Assembly (NCBI GenBank): GCA_017631035.1
Contig: JAGBUB010000015.1
Span: 1 to 48,572, forward strand
Direction of reading: 5' to 3'
Source: Alistipes sp.
Lineage (GTDB): Bacteria; Bacteroidota; Bacteroidia; Bacteroidales; Rikenellaceae
Length of the DNA: 48,572 bases
Shown: positions 34,297-44,479 of the stretch, one piece after another
Layout: the number at the start of each line of letters is the position of its first letter
How positions within the stretch are numbered: position 1 is the first letter of the stretch
The notes under the pieces: generated by a model
The model's database searches: none
Seen by the model: the letters and a program-made list of their open reading frames with translations, nothing else
What the model was told of the DNA's origin: nothing
Position numbers and translations under genes: made by a program

Positions 34297-36176
34297 TACT
34301 GCATCGATTTAATTGCTCGAACAATACCCGCCACATCGTAGCCACACAAGGCGTAGAGTTCGGGCAGTGTGCCGTGCTCAACAAATCCGTCGCCAATACC
34401 GAGCGATACGACCTGCGGATAGAAGCCATTATCGCTCAGCCACTTGGTGATGGCCTCACCCACGCCGCCACGCAGGATACCATCCTCGACAGTGATTATC
34501 TTCTTATATCTCTTGCCTACCTCCTCAAGCAACTCGGCATCGAGGGGTTTGACAAAACGCATATCGTAGTGTGCCACCGACTTGCCACCCTCGGCCTCAA
34601 CCTGCGAGATGGCCTGCGCTGCAAAATTACCCACCGTACCGATGGTAAGCACCGCCACTTCGTCACCATCCTTAAGTTTACGGCCTCGACCCGTAGGTAT
34701 CAGCTCGAACGCTTCGCCACGCCACGCCACGCCCTCGCCTGAGCCACGCGGGTAGCGCAGTGAGTAGGGCGACGGAGTGTTGACAGCCGTATAGAGCATA
34801 TTACGCAACTCGGCCTCGTTCATCGGGGCGGCAACAATCATATTAGGGATGCAGGCGAACGACGCCATATCGAAGGCTCCGTGGTGTGTAGCACCATCCT
34901 CACCCACCAATCCGCCACGGTCGATACAGAACGTAACGGGCAGGTTTTGCAATGCCACGTCGTGGATTACGTTGTCGTAGGCACGTTGCATAAACGATGA
35001 GTAGATATTGCAGACGGGGTGCATACCTCCAGCGGCCAAGCCAGCCGAGAAGGTTACAGCGTGGCCCTCGGCAATGCCCACATCGAAGCATCGCTCGGGC
35101 ATCTGCTGCATCATAATGTTGAGCGAACAACCCGAAGGCATAGCGGGTGTGATGCCGACAATTTTATCGTTCTGGCGAGCCAATTCCAAGAGTGTCTCAC
35201 CAAATACATCCTGATAACGTGCCGCCGAGGTTGGCGAGGGAATACGCTCACCTGTCTCGGGGTTGAAACGACCCGGAGCGTGCCACACGGCCTGATTATC
35301 TTCGGCAGGGGTGTAGCCCTTACCCTTGGTGGTGATTACGTGCAGAAGTTTTGGTTCGTCGATATCCTTCAGCGCCGAGAGCATAGTCACCAACTCCTTC
35401 ACGTTGTGACCATCCAACTGACCAAAGTAGCGGAAGTTTAGACTCTCAAAGAGGTTGCTGTTCTGCAGCAGACCCTGCTTCACGGCGTTGCCCACCTTCT
35501 GACAGAAGCGCAACACGGGCGGAACGTGCGAAAGAATACGCCACAGGCCTCGCTTGAAGCGGTTGTAGAAGTTCGAGGTCGACATTCTCGCCAGATAGCT
35601 ATCCAGCGCACCCGTAGCGGCATCGATAGCCATCTCGTTGTCGTTGAAGATAACAAGCAGCTTGCCCTTCTTCTTCTCGCCTGCATTGTTCAAGCCCTCG
35701 AAAGCCAAACCGCCCGTCATAGCACCATCGCCGATGACCGCCACAACGTGATTATCAATACCCTGCAACTCGGCCGCCTTAGCCAGGCCGTAGGCCGCAG
35801 AAATCGAGGTCGACGAGTGGCCTGCACCGAACGAGTCGTATTCGCTCTCGGCCATACGCGGGAAACCGCTTATACCACCCAACTTACGATTTGTGGGGAA
35901 GAGGTCGCGACGTGAGGTTATGATTTTATGGGCATAGGCCTGATGGCCAACATCCCACACCAACTTATCCTGCGGGGTGTCGTAGACATAGTGAATGGCC
36001 ACGGCAAGTTCCACCGTGCCCAGACTCGATGCCAGATGGCCGGGGTTTTTAGAACACTCCTCGATGATATACTGGCGCAACTCGCGGCAATAGAGCGGCA
36101 ACTGCTCGACGCTCAGGCGCTTAAGATCGGCAGGAGAGTTTACTTTATATAGCAAATCGTATTCAACTTGTTCCAT
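34296..36176 (-). CDS. dxs: 1-deoxy-D-xylulose-5-phosphate synthase
   Basis: 626 aa from ATG 36176 (MEQVEYDLLYKVNSPADLK); a longer frame from 36215 would overlap the upstream gene. The thiamine-diphosphate enzyme joins pyruvate and glyceraldehyde-3-phosphate for isoprenoids, thiamine and PLP. Motifs: HLASSLGTVELAVAIHYV, WDVGHQAYAHKI, GHSSTSISAAYGLA, the ThDP site GDGAMTGGLAFEGLNNAG ... NDNEMAID, and DVGIAEGHAVTFSAGLA with the catalytic Glu. C-terminal transketolase domains are complete. It sits 23 nt after a radical SAM gene and overlaps the next gene by 1 nt, in an operon headed by an AraC regulator. Confidence 0.97.
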   Translation of the reverse strand: MEQVEYDLLYKVNSPADLKRLSVEQLPLYCRELRQYIIEECSKNPGHLASSLGTVELAVAIHYVYDTPQDKLVWDVGHQAYAHKIITSRRDLFPTNRKLGGISGFPRMAESEYDSFGAGHSSTSISAAYGLAKAAELQGIDNHVVAVIGDGAMTGGLAFEGLNNAGEKKKGKLLVIFNDNEMAIDAATGALDSYLARMSTSNFYNRFKRGLWRILSHVPPVLRFCQKVGNAVKQGLLQNSNLFESLNFRYFGQLDGHNVKELVTMLSALKDIDEPKLLHVITTKGKGYTPAEDNQAVWHAPGRFNPETGERIPSPTSAARYQDVFGETLLELARQNDKIVGITPAMPSGCSLNIMMQQMPERCFDVGIAEGHAVTFSAGLAAGGMHPVCNIYSSFMQRAYDNVIHDVALQNLPVTFCIDRGGLVGEDGATHHGAFDMASFACIPNMIVAAPMNEAELRNMLYTAVNTPSPYSLRYPRGSGEGVAWRGEAFELIPTGRGRKLKDGDEVAVLTIGTVGNFAAQAISQVEAEGGKSVAHYDMRFVKPLDAELLEEVGKRYKKIITVEDGILRGGVGEAITKWLSDNGFYPQVVSLGIGDGFVEHGTLPELYALCGYDVAGIVRAIKSMQ

Positions 36177-36199
36177 ATCAACATCTTTTTTTCGCTCGC

Positions 36200-36970
36200 C
36201 TATGCCACCGAGCAAGGTATGCCTAATGCCTCGACACGGGCTGCTATCTTCAACAACTCCTCACGGCTCACCTTCTCCAATGTCTTGCAGGGCGTATCAC
36301 GGTCGAGCGAATATACCATCACCTGACGTGGCGCTATGCGCTCTACAAGGCGTAGCCAGGCATCAACCTCCTCCTCACGGGTGTTATCTAGCATCTTGCC
36401 ATCGTACTCGCCCCTAAGGAACATAGTCTGCAGAATCATCTCACCCTCGAACAGTTGCATCAATTCAACGGTGCGCTCAACGGTGTAGGCGCCTTGAGGT
36501 TTATTGACAAGTTGCACCGTATCGTCAAAAGCCGAGTCGAGTTTAAGTATATTGTTATCGATACGGCGCAGGGCACGGCGCACATCCTCGCGGTGAATCT
36601 GTGTAGCATTGCTCAGCACTGATACTTTGGCCGTAGGGCATAGCTCGTCGCGTAGAGCAAGCGTGTCGAAGATGATAGACTCAAAGTCAGGATGCATCGT
36701 AGGCTCGCCATTGCCCGCAAAGGTGATTACATCGGGCGGCGTACCCTCACCCACCATACGCTCAAGCACCTCACGAAGCATCGAGCTCACCTCCTCGCGC
36801 GAATTAAAACGACGTCTGCCCACGTGGTCTGCATTCCAGCCGCACTCGCAGTAGATGCAGTCGAAGCTACACAACTTCGACTCCACGGGGAGCAGATTTA
36901 CGCCCAACGAAAGGCCAAGACGGCGCGAACGTATGGGACCGAAGATTATGTTGTTGTAGAGTGCTGTCAT
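36200..36970 (-). CDS. Radical SAM protein (COG0731-type)
   Basis: 256 aa. It has IIFGPIRSRRLGLSLGVNLLP followed by CSFDCIYCECGW, the CX3CX2C cluster at Cys34, Cys38 and Cys41 that holds the SAM-cleaving 4Fe-4S centre. VITFAGNGEPTMHPDF is the SAM-binding GGE-like motif. This pattern matches the TYW1-related COG0731 Fe-S oxidoreductases, whose bacterial members are mostly uncharacterised. No SPASM extension; the C-terminus is short. The start follows the AraC gene by 9 nt and the end lies 23 nt before dxs, so it is cotranscribed with both. Confidence 0.9.
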   Translation of the reverse strand: MTALYNNIIFGPIRSRRLGLSLGVNLLPVESKLCSFDCIYCECGWNADHVGRRRFNSREEVSSMLREVLERMVGEGTPPDVITFAGNGEPTMHPDFESIIFDTLALRDELCPTAKVSVLSNATQIHREDVRRALRRIDNNILKLDSAFDDTVQLVNKPQGAYTVERTVELMQLFEGEMILQTMFLRGEYDGKMLDNTREEEVDAWLRLVERIAPRQVMVYSLDRDTPCKTLEKVSREELLKIAARVEALGIPCSVA

Positions 36971-36979
36971 ACGAAGGTA

Positions 36980-37849
36980 TTATTGCTTTTTCGAACGGCG
37001 GAACTCCTTGGGTGTCATACCTGTATGACGCAAGAAGTATTGGCCGAAAAACGAGGGATTCGGGAAATTGAGTTTGTTTGACACCTGCTGCACGGTGAGC
37101 TGAGTGGTGGCCAGCAAAGCCTTGGCATTGAGTATAACCGAGTGGGTAATCCACGTTGCGGCGCTGCGGTTCGACATCTGACGTGTAACGATAGTCAGAT
37201 ACTTGGGTGTGATGCACAACTTATCGGCATAATACTGCACCTCGCGCGAAATGGTAATATCGGTAGCAAGCAGCGACAAGAACTTACGGAAAATCACATC
37301 CTGACGCGAACGAGGCTCGCTCATAACGGGTATATCGCGTGCATATACTCCCGCAAGCTCGTAGCACAACAGGGTGAGCATCTGTGCATTTATCTGTTCG
37401 TAGTAGGGATGGTCGGTGCGTTTATCACGGTCGTGCATCATACGACACACCTGCAGGATAGACTCCAACTGCTCCTCACTGAGTACCATACAGGGATTCT
37501 CGCGCATCATCATATGCACCGAGGGAGCCGACGGGAAGTTCAAATCGCGCAGAAAGTCGGTATCGATACGAAGGGTATAACTTTCGAAGCCCTCGCCACG
37601 TTTGAACTCCTGGATGATTGTTCCAGGAAAGGCCACGCACATAGTGCGAGCCGAGAGCGGGTATTTATGCTCGTTGATAGTTACATAGCCCTCGCCCGCA
37701 AGGCAAATGAAGATGCCGCCACGATTGAAAATTCGCGGCACATTGTTCTGGTTGATAATCGAGTCGTAGTCCTTGCTATCGATGTAGGTAAAGAGCGGAT
37801 TTACATCGGTCGAAGCACTCTTGGGCGGTATTGGTTTCAATGTCTCCAT
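36980..37849 (-). CDS. AraC-family transcriptional regulator
   Basis: 289 aa from ATG 37849; the frame stays open to 38011, but the -7 box at 37869-37876 lies inside that stretch. The N-terminal cupin-like sensor (GGIFICLAGEGYVTINEHKYPLSARTMCVAFPGTI) is followed by the C-terminal double HTH: REVQYYADKLCITPKYLTIVTRQM, AKALLATTQLTVQQVSNKLNFPNPSFFGQYFLRHTGMTPKEFR. It is probably an activator; ligand unknown. It heads an operon with the radical SAM gene, dxs and the propeller-like protein. Confidence 0.93.
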   Translation of the reverse strand: METLKPIPPKSASTDVNPLFTYIDSKDYDSIINQNNVPRIFNRGGIFICLAGEGYVTINEHKYPLSARTMCVAFPGTIIQEFKRGEGFESYTLRIDTDFLRDLNFPSAPSVHMMMRENPCMVLSEEQLESILQVCRMMHDRDKRTDHPYYEQINAQMLTLLCYELAGVYARDIPVMSEPRSRQDVIFRKFLSLLATDITISREVQYYADKLCITPKYLTIVTRQMSNRSAATWITHSVILNAKALLATTQLTVQQVSNKLNFPNPSFFGQYFLRHTGMTPKEFRRSKKQ

Positions 37850-37868
37850 CGTAGGTCTGTTTATTGGA

Positions 37869-37876
37869 CAAAGATA
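37869..37876 (-). promoter_or_regulatory. -7 promoter element for the AraC-radical SAM-dxs operon
   Basis: CAAAGATA, i.e. TATCTTTG on the minus strand, 20 nt before ATG 37849. Confidence 0.65.
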
Positions 37877-37989
37877 GCAATAATTTGCTAGAAAGAATAT
37901 TTTTCGCGCTAAATTCGCACAAAAACGCCCCAAATAATCCTTTATAGAACATTTTGCAGTTTTAACAACATCTTCACCATCAGGCCATA

Positions 37990-38028
37990 TTAAAGAAAAC
38001 CTGCCCGACAATCACGTTGTCGGGCAGG
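37990..38028 (-). terminator. Terminator after the first DUF1080 gene
   Basis: Perfect 12-bp stem CCTGCCCGACAA / TTGTCGGGCAGG (38000-38011 with 38017-38028) and a 5-nt loop. On the minus strand it is followed by TTTTCTTTAA. Confidence 0.88.
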
Positions 38029-38062
38029 CTATATGCGTTCCTGAAAATTTTACAATTTCCTA

Positions 38063-38830
38063 TTACAATTTACGCAACCAGATGTTACGGAAGCTGATAG
38101 GCTCAGAGGGGTCGCCGTGGCTCTGCAACTTGATGGGACCTGCACCGTGCTTCTGAACCTTGGGGTGACCGATATACTCTGTGGTACCACGGATAGCAAC
38201 GTTGTTCTGCAACACTACGCCGTTGTGGATAACGGTAACGGTGGGAGGAACACGATATGAACCATCCTCGTTGAATACGGGAGCGTTGTAGATAATGTCG
38301 TAAACATTCCACTCGCCGGGCTTACGCATAGCGTTTGCCTTGGGAGTCGACTGCTTGTAGATACTACCTGTCTGACCGTTGGTGTAGGTGGGGTTGTTGT
38401 AGCAATCGAGAATCTGAATCTCGTAAAGACCCTGAAGGAATACACCACTGTTACCACGTGCCTGACCTGTACCTGTGATGTTCTCGGGCACACACCACTC
38501 GATGTGGAGCTGGAAGCTCTCGAACGACTCGCGAGTCTGGATATCACCCTTCTTCTTATTTACTGTGAACACGCCATCGTGTACATCCCACTCGGCGGGA
38601 CCGCCATTGGCACCTGTCCAAGCGCTCAGATCCTTACCATCGAAGAGCACGATAGCATCAGAGGGAGCTGAATTGGTGGTGATGTTACCAGGAGTCACAA
38701 CCTTGGGAACGGGAGTGTAGAACTCGGTCATCTGAGGGCGCATAGTCTCGGGACCATCCTTCTGCTGTTGTGCATTTACAGCCGTTACAGCAACCATCAG
38801 AGCAAAGGCTGAAAGAATAAGTTTTTTCAT
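38063..38830 (-). CDS. DUF1080 (3-keto-disaccharide hydrolase-type) secreted protein
   Basis: 255 aa from ATG 38830; an in-frame TTG two codons upstream is less likely. Signal peptide (ILSAFALMVAVTAVNAQ) cleaved at Gln. The DUF1080 jelly-roll has IVLFDGKDLSAWTG, WDVHDGVFTVNKKKGDIQTRESFESFQLHIEWCVPE, GNSGVFLQGLYEIQILDCY, WNVYDIIYNAP, VTVIHNGVVLQNN and GPIKLQSHGDPSEPISFRNIWLRKL. Characterised relatives hydrolyse 3-keto-glycosides made by sugar oxidoreductases. Monocistronic with its own promoter and terminator. A second DUF1080 gene lies at 41862. Confidence 0.93.
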   Translation of the reverse strand: MKKLILSAFALMVAVTAVNAQQQKDGPETMRPQMTEFYTPVPKVVTPGNITTNSAPSDAIVLFDGKDLSAWTGANGGPAEWDVHDGVFTVNKKKGDIQTRESFESFQLHIEWCVPENITGTGQARGNSGVFLQGLYEIQILDCYNNPTYTNGQTGSIYKQSTPKANAMRKPGEWNVYDIIYNAPVFNEDGSYRVPPTVTVIHNGVVLQNNVAIRGTTEYIGHPKVQKHGAGPIKLQSHGDPSEPISFRNIWLRKL

Positions 38831-38874
38831 AGTCAAAAATCTATTTTAGGTTTAAGTTTACGCTTATGATATTA

Positions 38875-38882
38875 CAAATTTA
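38875..38882 (-). promoter_or_regulatory. -7 promoter element for the DUF1080 gene
   Basis: CAAATTTA, i.e. TAAATTTG on the minus strand, 45 nt before the ATG. Confidence 0.55.
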
Positions 38883-38957
38883 CACAATTTCTGCAAAATA
38901 CATCACTTTTACTCTCTCTTTTTTACCCCCACCCAGCAATAAGAGTTGATAAATTAT

Positions 38958-38988
38958 TTTGTCGTCTCGACTTTATTCGTTATTTTTG
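38958..38988 (+). promoter_or_regulatory. Promoter for the murA operon
   Basis: TTTG (38958-38961), exactly 19 nt, TATTTTTG (38981-38988): the best full match to the Bacteroidetes consensus in the window. It supports ATG 39006 and excludes an ATG at 38946. Confidence 0.85.
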
Positions 38989-39005
38989 GTAAAAATTATA
39001 TTTAT

Positions 39006-40316
39006 ATGGCAATTTTCAAGGTAGAGGGCGGCACCCGCCTTCACGGTAGCGTAACACCGCAAGGTGCAAAGAACGAGGCCCTGCAGATACTCTCGGCAAC
39101 ACTGCTCACATCGGAGCGCGTGGTACTACACAACGTACCGCAGATCTTAGATGTGTTGCAACTCATCGAACTGCTCGAATGTATGGGCGTAGAGGTGGAG
39201 CGTTTGGGTGGCGACAGCTACGCCTTCCGCGCGGCAAATGTAAACCTCGATTATCTGCAAAGCGACGACTATCATAAGCGTTGCCGCCGTCTGCGTGGCT
39301 CGGTGATGATGATTGGCCCGCTGCTGGCGCGCTTTGGCGTGGGTTACATTCCCAAGCCCGGAGGCGACAAGATTGGTCGCCGTCGTCTGGACACCCACTT
39401 CCTTGGATTCCAGAAGTTGGGTGCTACATTCAACTTCGACCAGGCCGAGGAGTTCTTCTCGGTAGAGGCCAAGCGCCTGAAGGGTTGCTATATGCTACTC
39501 GACGAGGCCTCAGTAACAGGCACAGCCAACATCGTTATGGCCGCCGTATTGGCCGAGGGCACAACAACAATCTATAACGCCGCCTGCGAGCCCTACTTGC
39601 AGCAGCTCTGCAAGATGCTCAATCGTATGGGTGCAAAGATTTCGGGTATAGCATCGAACCTTCTGACCATCGAGGGCGTAAGCGAGCTGGGTGGCACGGA
39701 GCACACTATGCTGCCCGATATGATTGAGGTGGGTAGCTTTATCGGTATGGCCGCAATGACACAGTCGGAGCTCACCATCAAGAACGTGTCGTACGAGAAT
39801 CTCGGCATCATCCCCGCGCAGTTTGCACGCTTGGGTATTCAGTTCGAGCAGCGTGGCGACGATATCTATATCCCCCAGCAGGACCACTACTCTATCGAGA
39901 GTTTCATCGACGGCTCGATTATGACCATCGCCGATGCACCCTGGCCGGGACTTACGCCCGACCTGCTGTCGATTTTCCTTGTTGTGGCTACGCAGGCCAA
40001 GGGTACGGTACTCATCCACCAGAAGATGTTCGAGAGCCGTCTGTTCTTCGTCGATAAACTCATCGATATGGGCGCTCAGATTATCCTCTGCGACCCCCAT
40101 CGTACAACCGTCATCGGCCACGACCACCGCATTCGCCTGCGTGCAGCGAAGATGACCTCGCCCGACATCCGTGCCGGCGTGGCACTGCTCATAGCAGCTA
40201 TGAGTGCCGAGGGGACAAGCATCATTCAGAACATCGAGCAGATTGACCGCGGTTACAAGGATATTGACGTGCGTTTGAATGCTCTGGGTGCAAAGATTAC
40301 CCGACTGGAGGAGTAA
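39006..40316 (+). CDS. murA: UDP-N-acetylglucosamine 1-carboxyvinyltransferase, Asp-type active site
   Basis: 436 aa from ATG 39006. First committed step of peptidoglycan synthesis: enolpyruvyl transfer from PEP to UDP-GlcNAc. QGAKNEALQIL holds the substrate Lys22/Asn23, and the six-fold repeated inverse alpha/beta-barrel is complete to IDRGYKDIDVRLNALGAKI. The active-site loop reads PKPGGDKIGRRRLDTHF: Asp121 stands where E. coli has Cys115, the residue alkylated by fosfomycin. Asp here is known in naturally fosfomycin-resistant MurA of mycobacteria and chlamydiae. Heads a probable operon with the next three genes. Confidence 0.96.
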   Translation: MAIFKVEGGTRLHGSVTPQGAKNEALQILSATLLTSERVVLHNVPQILDVLQLIELLECMGVEVERLGGDSYAFRAANVNLDYLQSDDYHKRCRRLRGSVMMIGPLLARFGVGYIPKPGGDKIGRRRLDTHFLGFQKLGATFNFDQAEEFFSVEAKRLKGCYMLLDEASVTGTANIVMAAVLAEGTTTIYNAACEPYLQQLCKMLNRMGAKISGIASNLLTIEGVSELGGTEHTMLPDMIEVGSFIGMAAMTQSELTIKNVSYENLGIIPAQFARLGIQFEQRGDDIYIPQQDHYSIESFIDGSIMTIADAPWPGLTPDLLSIFLVVATQAKGTVLIHQKMFESRLFFVDKLIDMGAQIILCDPHRTTVIGHDHRIRLRAAKMTSPDIRAGVALLIAAMSAEGTSIIQNIEQIDRGYKDIDVRLNALGAKITRLEE

Positions 40317-40336
40317 TAACCATAAATGGAGAGAGA

Positions 40337-41829
<1,493 letters not shown>

Positions 41830-41861
41830 AAACAAGTAGTAATCCTTAACACTACCCCTCT

Positions 41862-42743
41862 ATGCGAATAAAATATCTTTTGGCACTCTGCGTCCTCGCA
41901 TTGTGCACCTCGTGCTCAAACGACGAGGGATGGGTATCGCTACTGGACAAGGATCTATCGCATTGGCGTATATATCAGAGTTATCAGCATACCAACAACT
42001 TCCGTGGCCGTGCACCCGTAGATGAGGCGGGCGAGAAGATTCCGCCCATCGGCTACGACAAGAACCTATACAACCTCTTCTCAGTCGAGGAGGAGGCGGG
42101 CGAGCCCGTACTCCACATCAGCGGCGAGACCTATGGTTGCGTAATCTCTAACGAGAGCTACCGCAACTACCACTTGCGCCTGCAGGTAAAGTTCGGTCAG
42201 AAACGCTGGGAGCCACGCCTTGAGAAGGCGCTCGACTCGGGACTCCTGTACCACTCGATTGGCGAGGCTGGCGTAGATTACTGGCTCTCGTGGATGCGTT
42301 CGATAGAGTTTCAGGTGATGCAGAGCGGCACAACCGAGGGCAATAGCGGTGACTTCTGGCCTATCGCCGGCTCGAAGGCCGACATCAAGATTTCGAAGCC
42401 TAACCCCGATGTAAAGACCTACTACTACGACCCCAATGGCGAGTGGCTAACAGTGGGTAGCCGAGGCGCAACAAACTTCTGCGGCACGAAGGATTACAAC
42501 AGCCCCGATGGTGAGTGGACAACACTCGAGCTTATCTGCTACGAGGGTAAGAGCCTCCACATCGTGAATGGCAATGTAGCAATGGCACTGCAAAATCTGC
42601 GCTACACCTCGGAAGATGGCGACGTGCCTCTGGTGGAGGGTAAGTTGCAACTCCAGAGCGAGGCGGGCGAGGTGTTCTACAAGGGCATAGAGATTCGCCC
42701 CATAGAGGAAATGCCCAAAGAGTATCTCTCATACTTCGAATAA
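41862..42743 (+). CDS. DUF1080 lipoprotein
   Basis: 293 aa. Lipobox LCTSCSNDEG with acidic residues suited to surface display. DUF1080 features: WVSLLDKDLSHWRIYQ, NYHLRLQVKFGQKRW, the long insertion around YWLSWMRSIEFQVMQSGTTEGNSGDFWP, TLELICYEGKSLHIVNGNVAMAL and GKLQLQSEAGEVFYKGIEIRPI. It is longer than the other DUF1080 protein in the window and belongs to a different subgroup. Probably a 3-keto-glycoside hydrolase or related enzyme. Last gene of the murA unit, 32 nt after the esterase; strong terminator after it. Confidence 0.9.
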   Translation: MRIKYLLALCVLALCTSCSNDEGWVSLLDKDLSHWRIYQSYQHTNNFRGRAPVDEAGEKIPPIGYDKNLYNLFSVEEEAGEPVLHISGETYGCVISNESYRNYHLRLQVKFGQKRWEPRLEKALDSGLLYHSIGEAGVDYWLSWMRSIEFQVMQSGTTEGNSGDFWPIAGSKADIKISKPNPDVKTYYYDPNGEWLTVGSRGATNFCGTKDYNSPDGEWTTLELICYEGKSLHIVNGNVAMALQNLRYTSEDGDVPLVEGKLQLQSEAGEVFYKGIEIRPIEEMPKEYLSYFE

Positions 42744-42745
42744 AC

Positions 42746-42781
42746 AAAAAAAGGTTGCCCCACACGGAGCAACCTTTTTTC
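42746..42781. terminator. Bidirectional terminator between the DUF1080 gene and the sigma operon
   Basis: AAAAAAAGGTTGC / GCAACCTTTTTT with a ~10-nt loop (CCCACACGGA). A and T tracts on both sides let it end transcripts from both directions. Confidence 0.92.
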
Positions 42782-42806
42782 ATCTTAAGAAATCACATAA
42801 CAAGAA

Positions 42807-43301
42807 CTACTTTGTTCCCATTCCCTGTGTCATAGTCATCACATCGTCGAGCGTGAGCGTGCCGACAATATCCACGATGCAGGCGCGGTATTGGTTATCC
42901 TTTATCACCACCAAATACTCATTCCTCTTACCCTCTGCGGCCGAGTAGATGGTGTAGGTTATATTCTGCTTGTTGGTGTAGGTCATCTCAAGACGATACA
43001 ATCCTCGCGCCTCGCCGACCAAGTCGCCGATGGCTGTATAACTCCTACTACCCTGATAGTGGGGATAGACAATCTGGTAAATCATATCAATACGGTCGGC
43101 AATAGCCGCATCGTCGGCATTACCACGCTTGAGCGAACTCTTAAGTACCTTACCCGGTAGCTGGGTAGCCGTTGTGGAGTAGTTACCGCCCTGCAAGTCC
43201 GACACCAATTCACGGAATATGGTACTAAACTCGGGTGTCTGCGCCTGCGCCGAAAGTGCAACAAAGAGCGCTATGATGGTTATAAAAATCGGTCGGTTCA
43301 T
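42807..43301 (-). CDS. Small exported protein of the ECF sigma operon (DUF4252-like?)
   Basis: 164 aa with a signal peptide (FITIIALFVALSAQAQ). Predicted alternating alpha/beta content; the end CIVDIVGTLTLDDVMTMTQGM resembles the DUF4252 proteins that often accompany Bacteroidetes ECF sigma operons, but the match is weak and I would not assign it firmly. Last of four genes, 11 nt after the outer-membrane protein gene. Confidence 0.8.
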   Translation of the reverse strand: MNRPIFITIIALFVALSAQAQTPEFSTIFRELVSDLQGGNYSTTATQLPGKVLKSSLKRGNADDAAIADRIDMIYQIVYPHYQGSRSYTAIGDLVGEARGLYRLEMTYTNKQNITYTIYSAAEGKRNEYLVVIKDNQYRACIVDIVGTLTLDDVMTMTQGMGTK

Positions 43302-43312
43302 ACTTCAAACAT

Positions 43313-44125
43313 TTAGAATCCTATACCAATAGTCCACTGCTGAGCCTCGGGGCCACGGCCTCTCTTGAAGAGTTGCGTGGGCTGATACGAGGCATATATC
43401 GAGATCCAGCTAAACGACAGGCGTGCCGTAGCACCCGCCTGAATAAAGTTCACGGGATAGTTGTGCACCTTATCCTTCTTGCCACCATAATACTTAATCT
43501 TAGTGTGCGAGTTCATCACCATATCGACATAACCACCCACCGAGAAGGCAAACTTTCGAGGGTTACCAAACATTAATTCGACGGGCAGGTGCAACGAGGC
43601 GATGTTAAACTTACTCTTCTTGGCCGAGCGACCCACCGTCTCCGATATGTTATATGGCATAATCAGGCCATCGGTCTTGGCCAGCGAGAGCGATGAGTCG
43701 AGACGGTAATCGTTAGAACGAATACCCAAGCCTATCGTTACGCCAAACTTATGCTGACGGTTATAGGTCGCAAAGTGTAGCAAATTGATCGTTACCTGAG
43801 TTGATTTCCACGAGTTAATGTCGAGAAAATCGCCCACCCCAGCACCTGCATAGGGGGCATAGTCGAGATTTGAGAGCACATTGCTACCAATCTCAAAGGT
43901 AGGGATGGTCGAGAGCGAAAGACGTCCAACAGTAAAGGTCGGATTAGGCTTTGTGCGTACACCTACGATAGTAGAGAACTGCACGGGCGATTTTTTCCCT
44001 TCGTAGGGCACCTCGCCAAACTCCACTCCGTTGATGCCAATGCTCAACTGCGCGTGAGCCGTAGATACTGCACCAGAGACAAGCACCAGAGACAAAAGGA
44101 GTGTACGAAAAAAAGTAGGTTTCAT
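43313..44125 (-). CDS. Outer-membrane beta-barrel protein
   Basis: 270 aa with a signal peptide (LLLSLVLVSGAVSTAHAQ). The mature part alternates amphipathic strands and ends in the C-terminal aromatic GIGF typical of Bam-assembled barrels. Examples of strands are TQVTINLLHFATY, FGVTIGLGIRS, FAFSVGGYVDMVM and GATARLSFSWISIYASYQPTQLF. An eight- to ten-stranded barrel of the PorT/OmpW-like size is likely. Third gene of the sigma operon, probably controlled by the sigma factor or linked to its signal. Confidence 0.85.
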   Translation of the reverse strand: MKPTFFRTLLLSLVLVSGAVSTAHAQLSIGINGVEFGEVPYEGKKSPVQFSTIVGVRTKPNPTFTVGRLSLSTIPTFEIGSNVLSNLDYAPYAGAGVGDFLDINSWKSTQVTINLLHFATYNRQHKFGVTIGLGIRSNDYRLDSSLSLAKTDGLIMPYNISETVGRSAKKSKFNIASLHLPVELMFGNPRKFAFSVGGYVDMVMNSHTKIKYYGGKKDKVHNYPVNFIQAGATARLSFSWISIYASYQPTQLFKRGRGPEAQQWTIGIGF

Positions 44126-44149
44126 AGTTTTATTTTTTAAGTTGAGTGA

Positions 44150-44479
44150 TTATTCTATTGTAAAAAGGCTCTGCAGGATGTTCTCTCCATCGACACCGCC
44201 CTGCGAAAGATTGGCCATAATTTGCTCGGCCTGCTGTTGTGCCTCGACAAGCGAGTAGATGGGCTCACCGTTGACATAACCATAGACCTCGGGACGCGAG
44301 AGCCACGCCACACCAACAACCACGGCCACCATAGCCATCGCCAGCGCAATCTTCTGCCACTGCCCAACCTTACGAGGCTCGTGCAGACGCACCACAACTC
44401 GCTCCTCGCGACACTGCTCGGCGTAGGCCTTCATAGCCTGCTCGGCCACGCCATACTCCTTGAAATTGTTATAATCCAT
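44150..44479 (-). CDS. Putative single-pass anti-sigma factor
   Basis: 109 aa. A hydrophilic N-terminal part (~1-42; DYNNFKEYGVAEQAMKAYAEQ) is followed by one transmembrane helix (~43-60; IALAMAMVAVVVGVAWL) and a short periplasmic tail with YVNGEPIYSLVEAQQQAEQIM. Its ATG lies 11 nt inside the sigma gene, so the two are translationally coupled. No zinc anti-sigma motif (HxxxCxxC), so the call rests on position and topology. Confidence 0.75.
   Translation of the reverse strand: MDYNNFKEYGVAEQAMKAYAEQCREERVVVRLHEPRKVGQWQKIALAMAMVAVVVGVAWLSRPEVYGYVNGEPIYSLVEAQQQAEQIMANLSQGGVDGENILQSLFTIE

Noticed and set aside
36177-36215. Longer dxs start overlapping the radical SAM gene
   Set aside because: The extension (MLGGIGERKKDVD) is not seen in Dxs proteins, and ATG 36176 gives a normal 23-nt gap.
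37850-38011. 54-residue N-terminal extension of the AraC regulator
   Set aside because: Contains the -7 box at 37869-37876 and does not resemble AraC N-termini.
38946-39005. 20-residue N-terminal extension of MurA
   Set aside because: The best promoter in the window (38958-38988) lies within it; MurA proteins begin at the MAIFKVEGG position.
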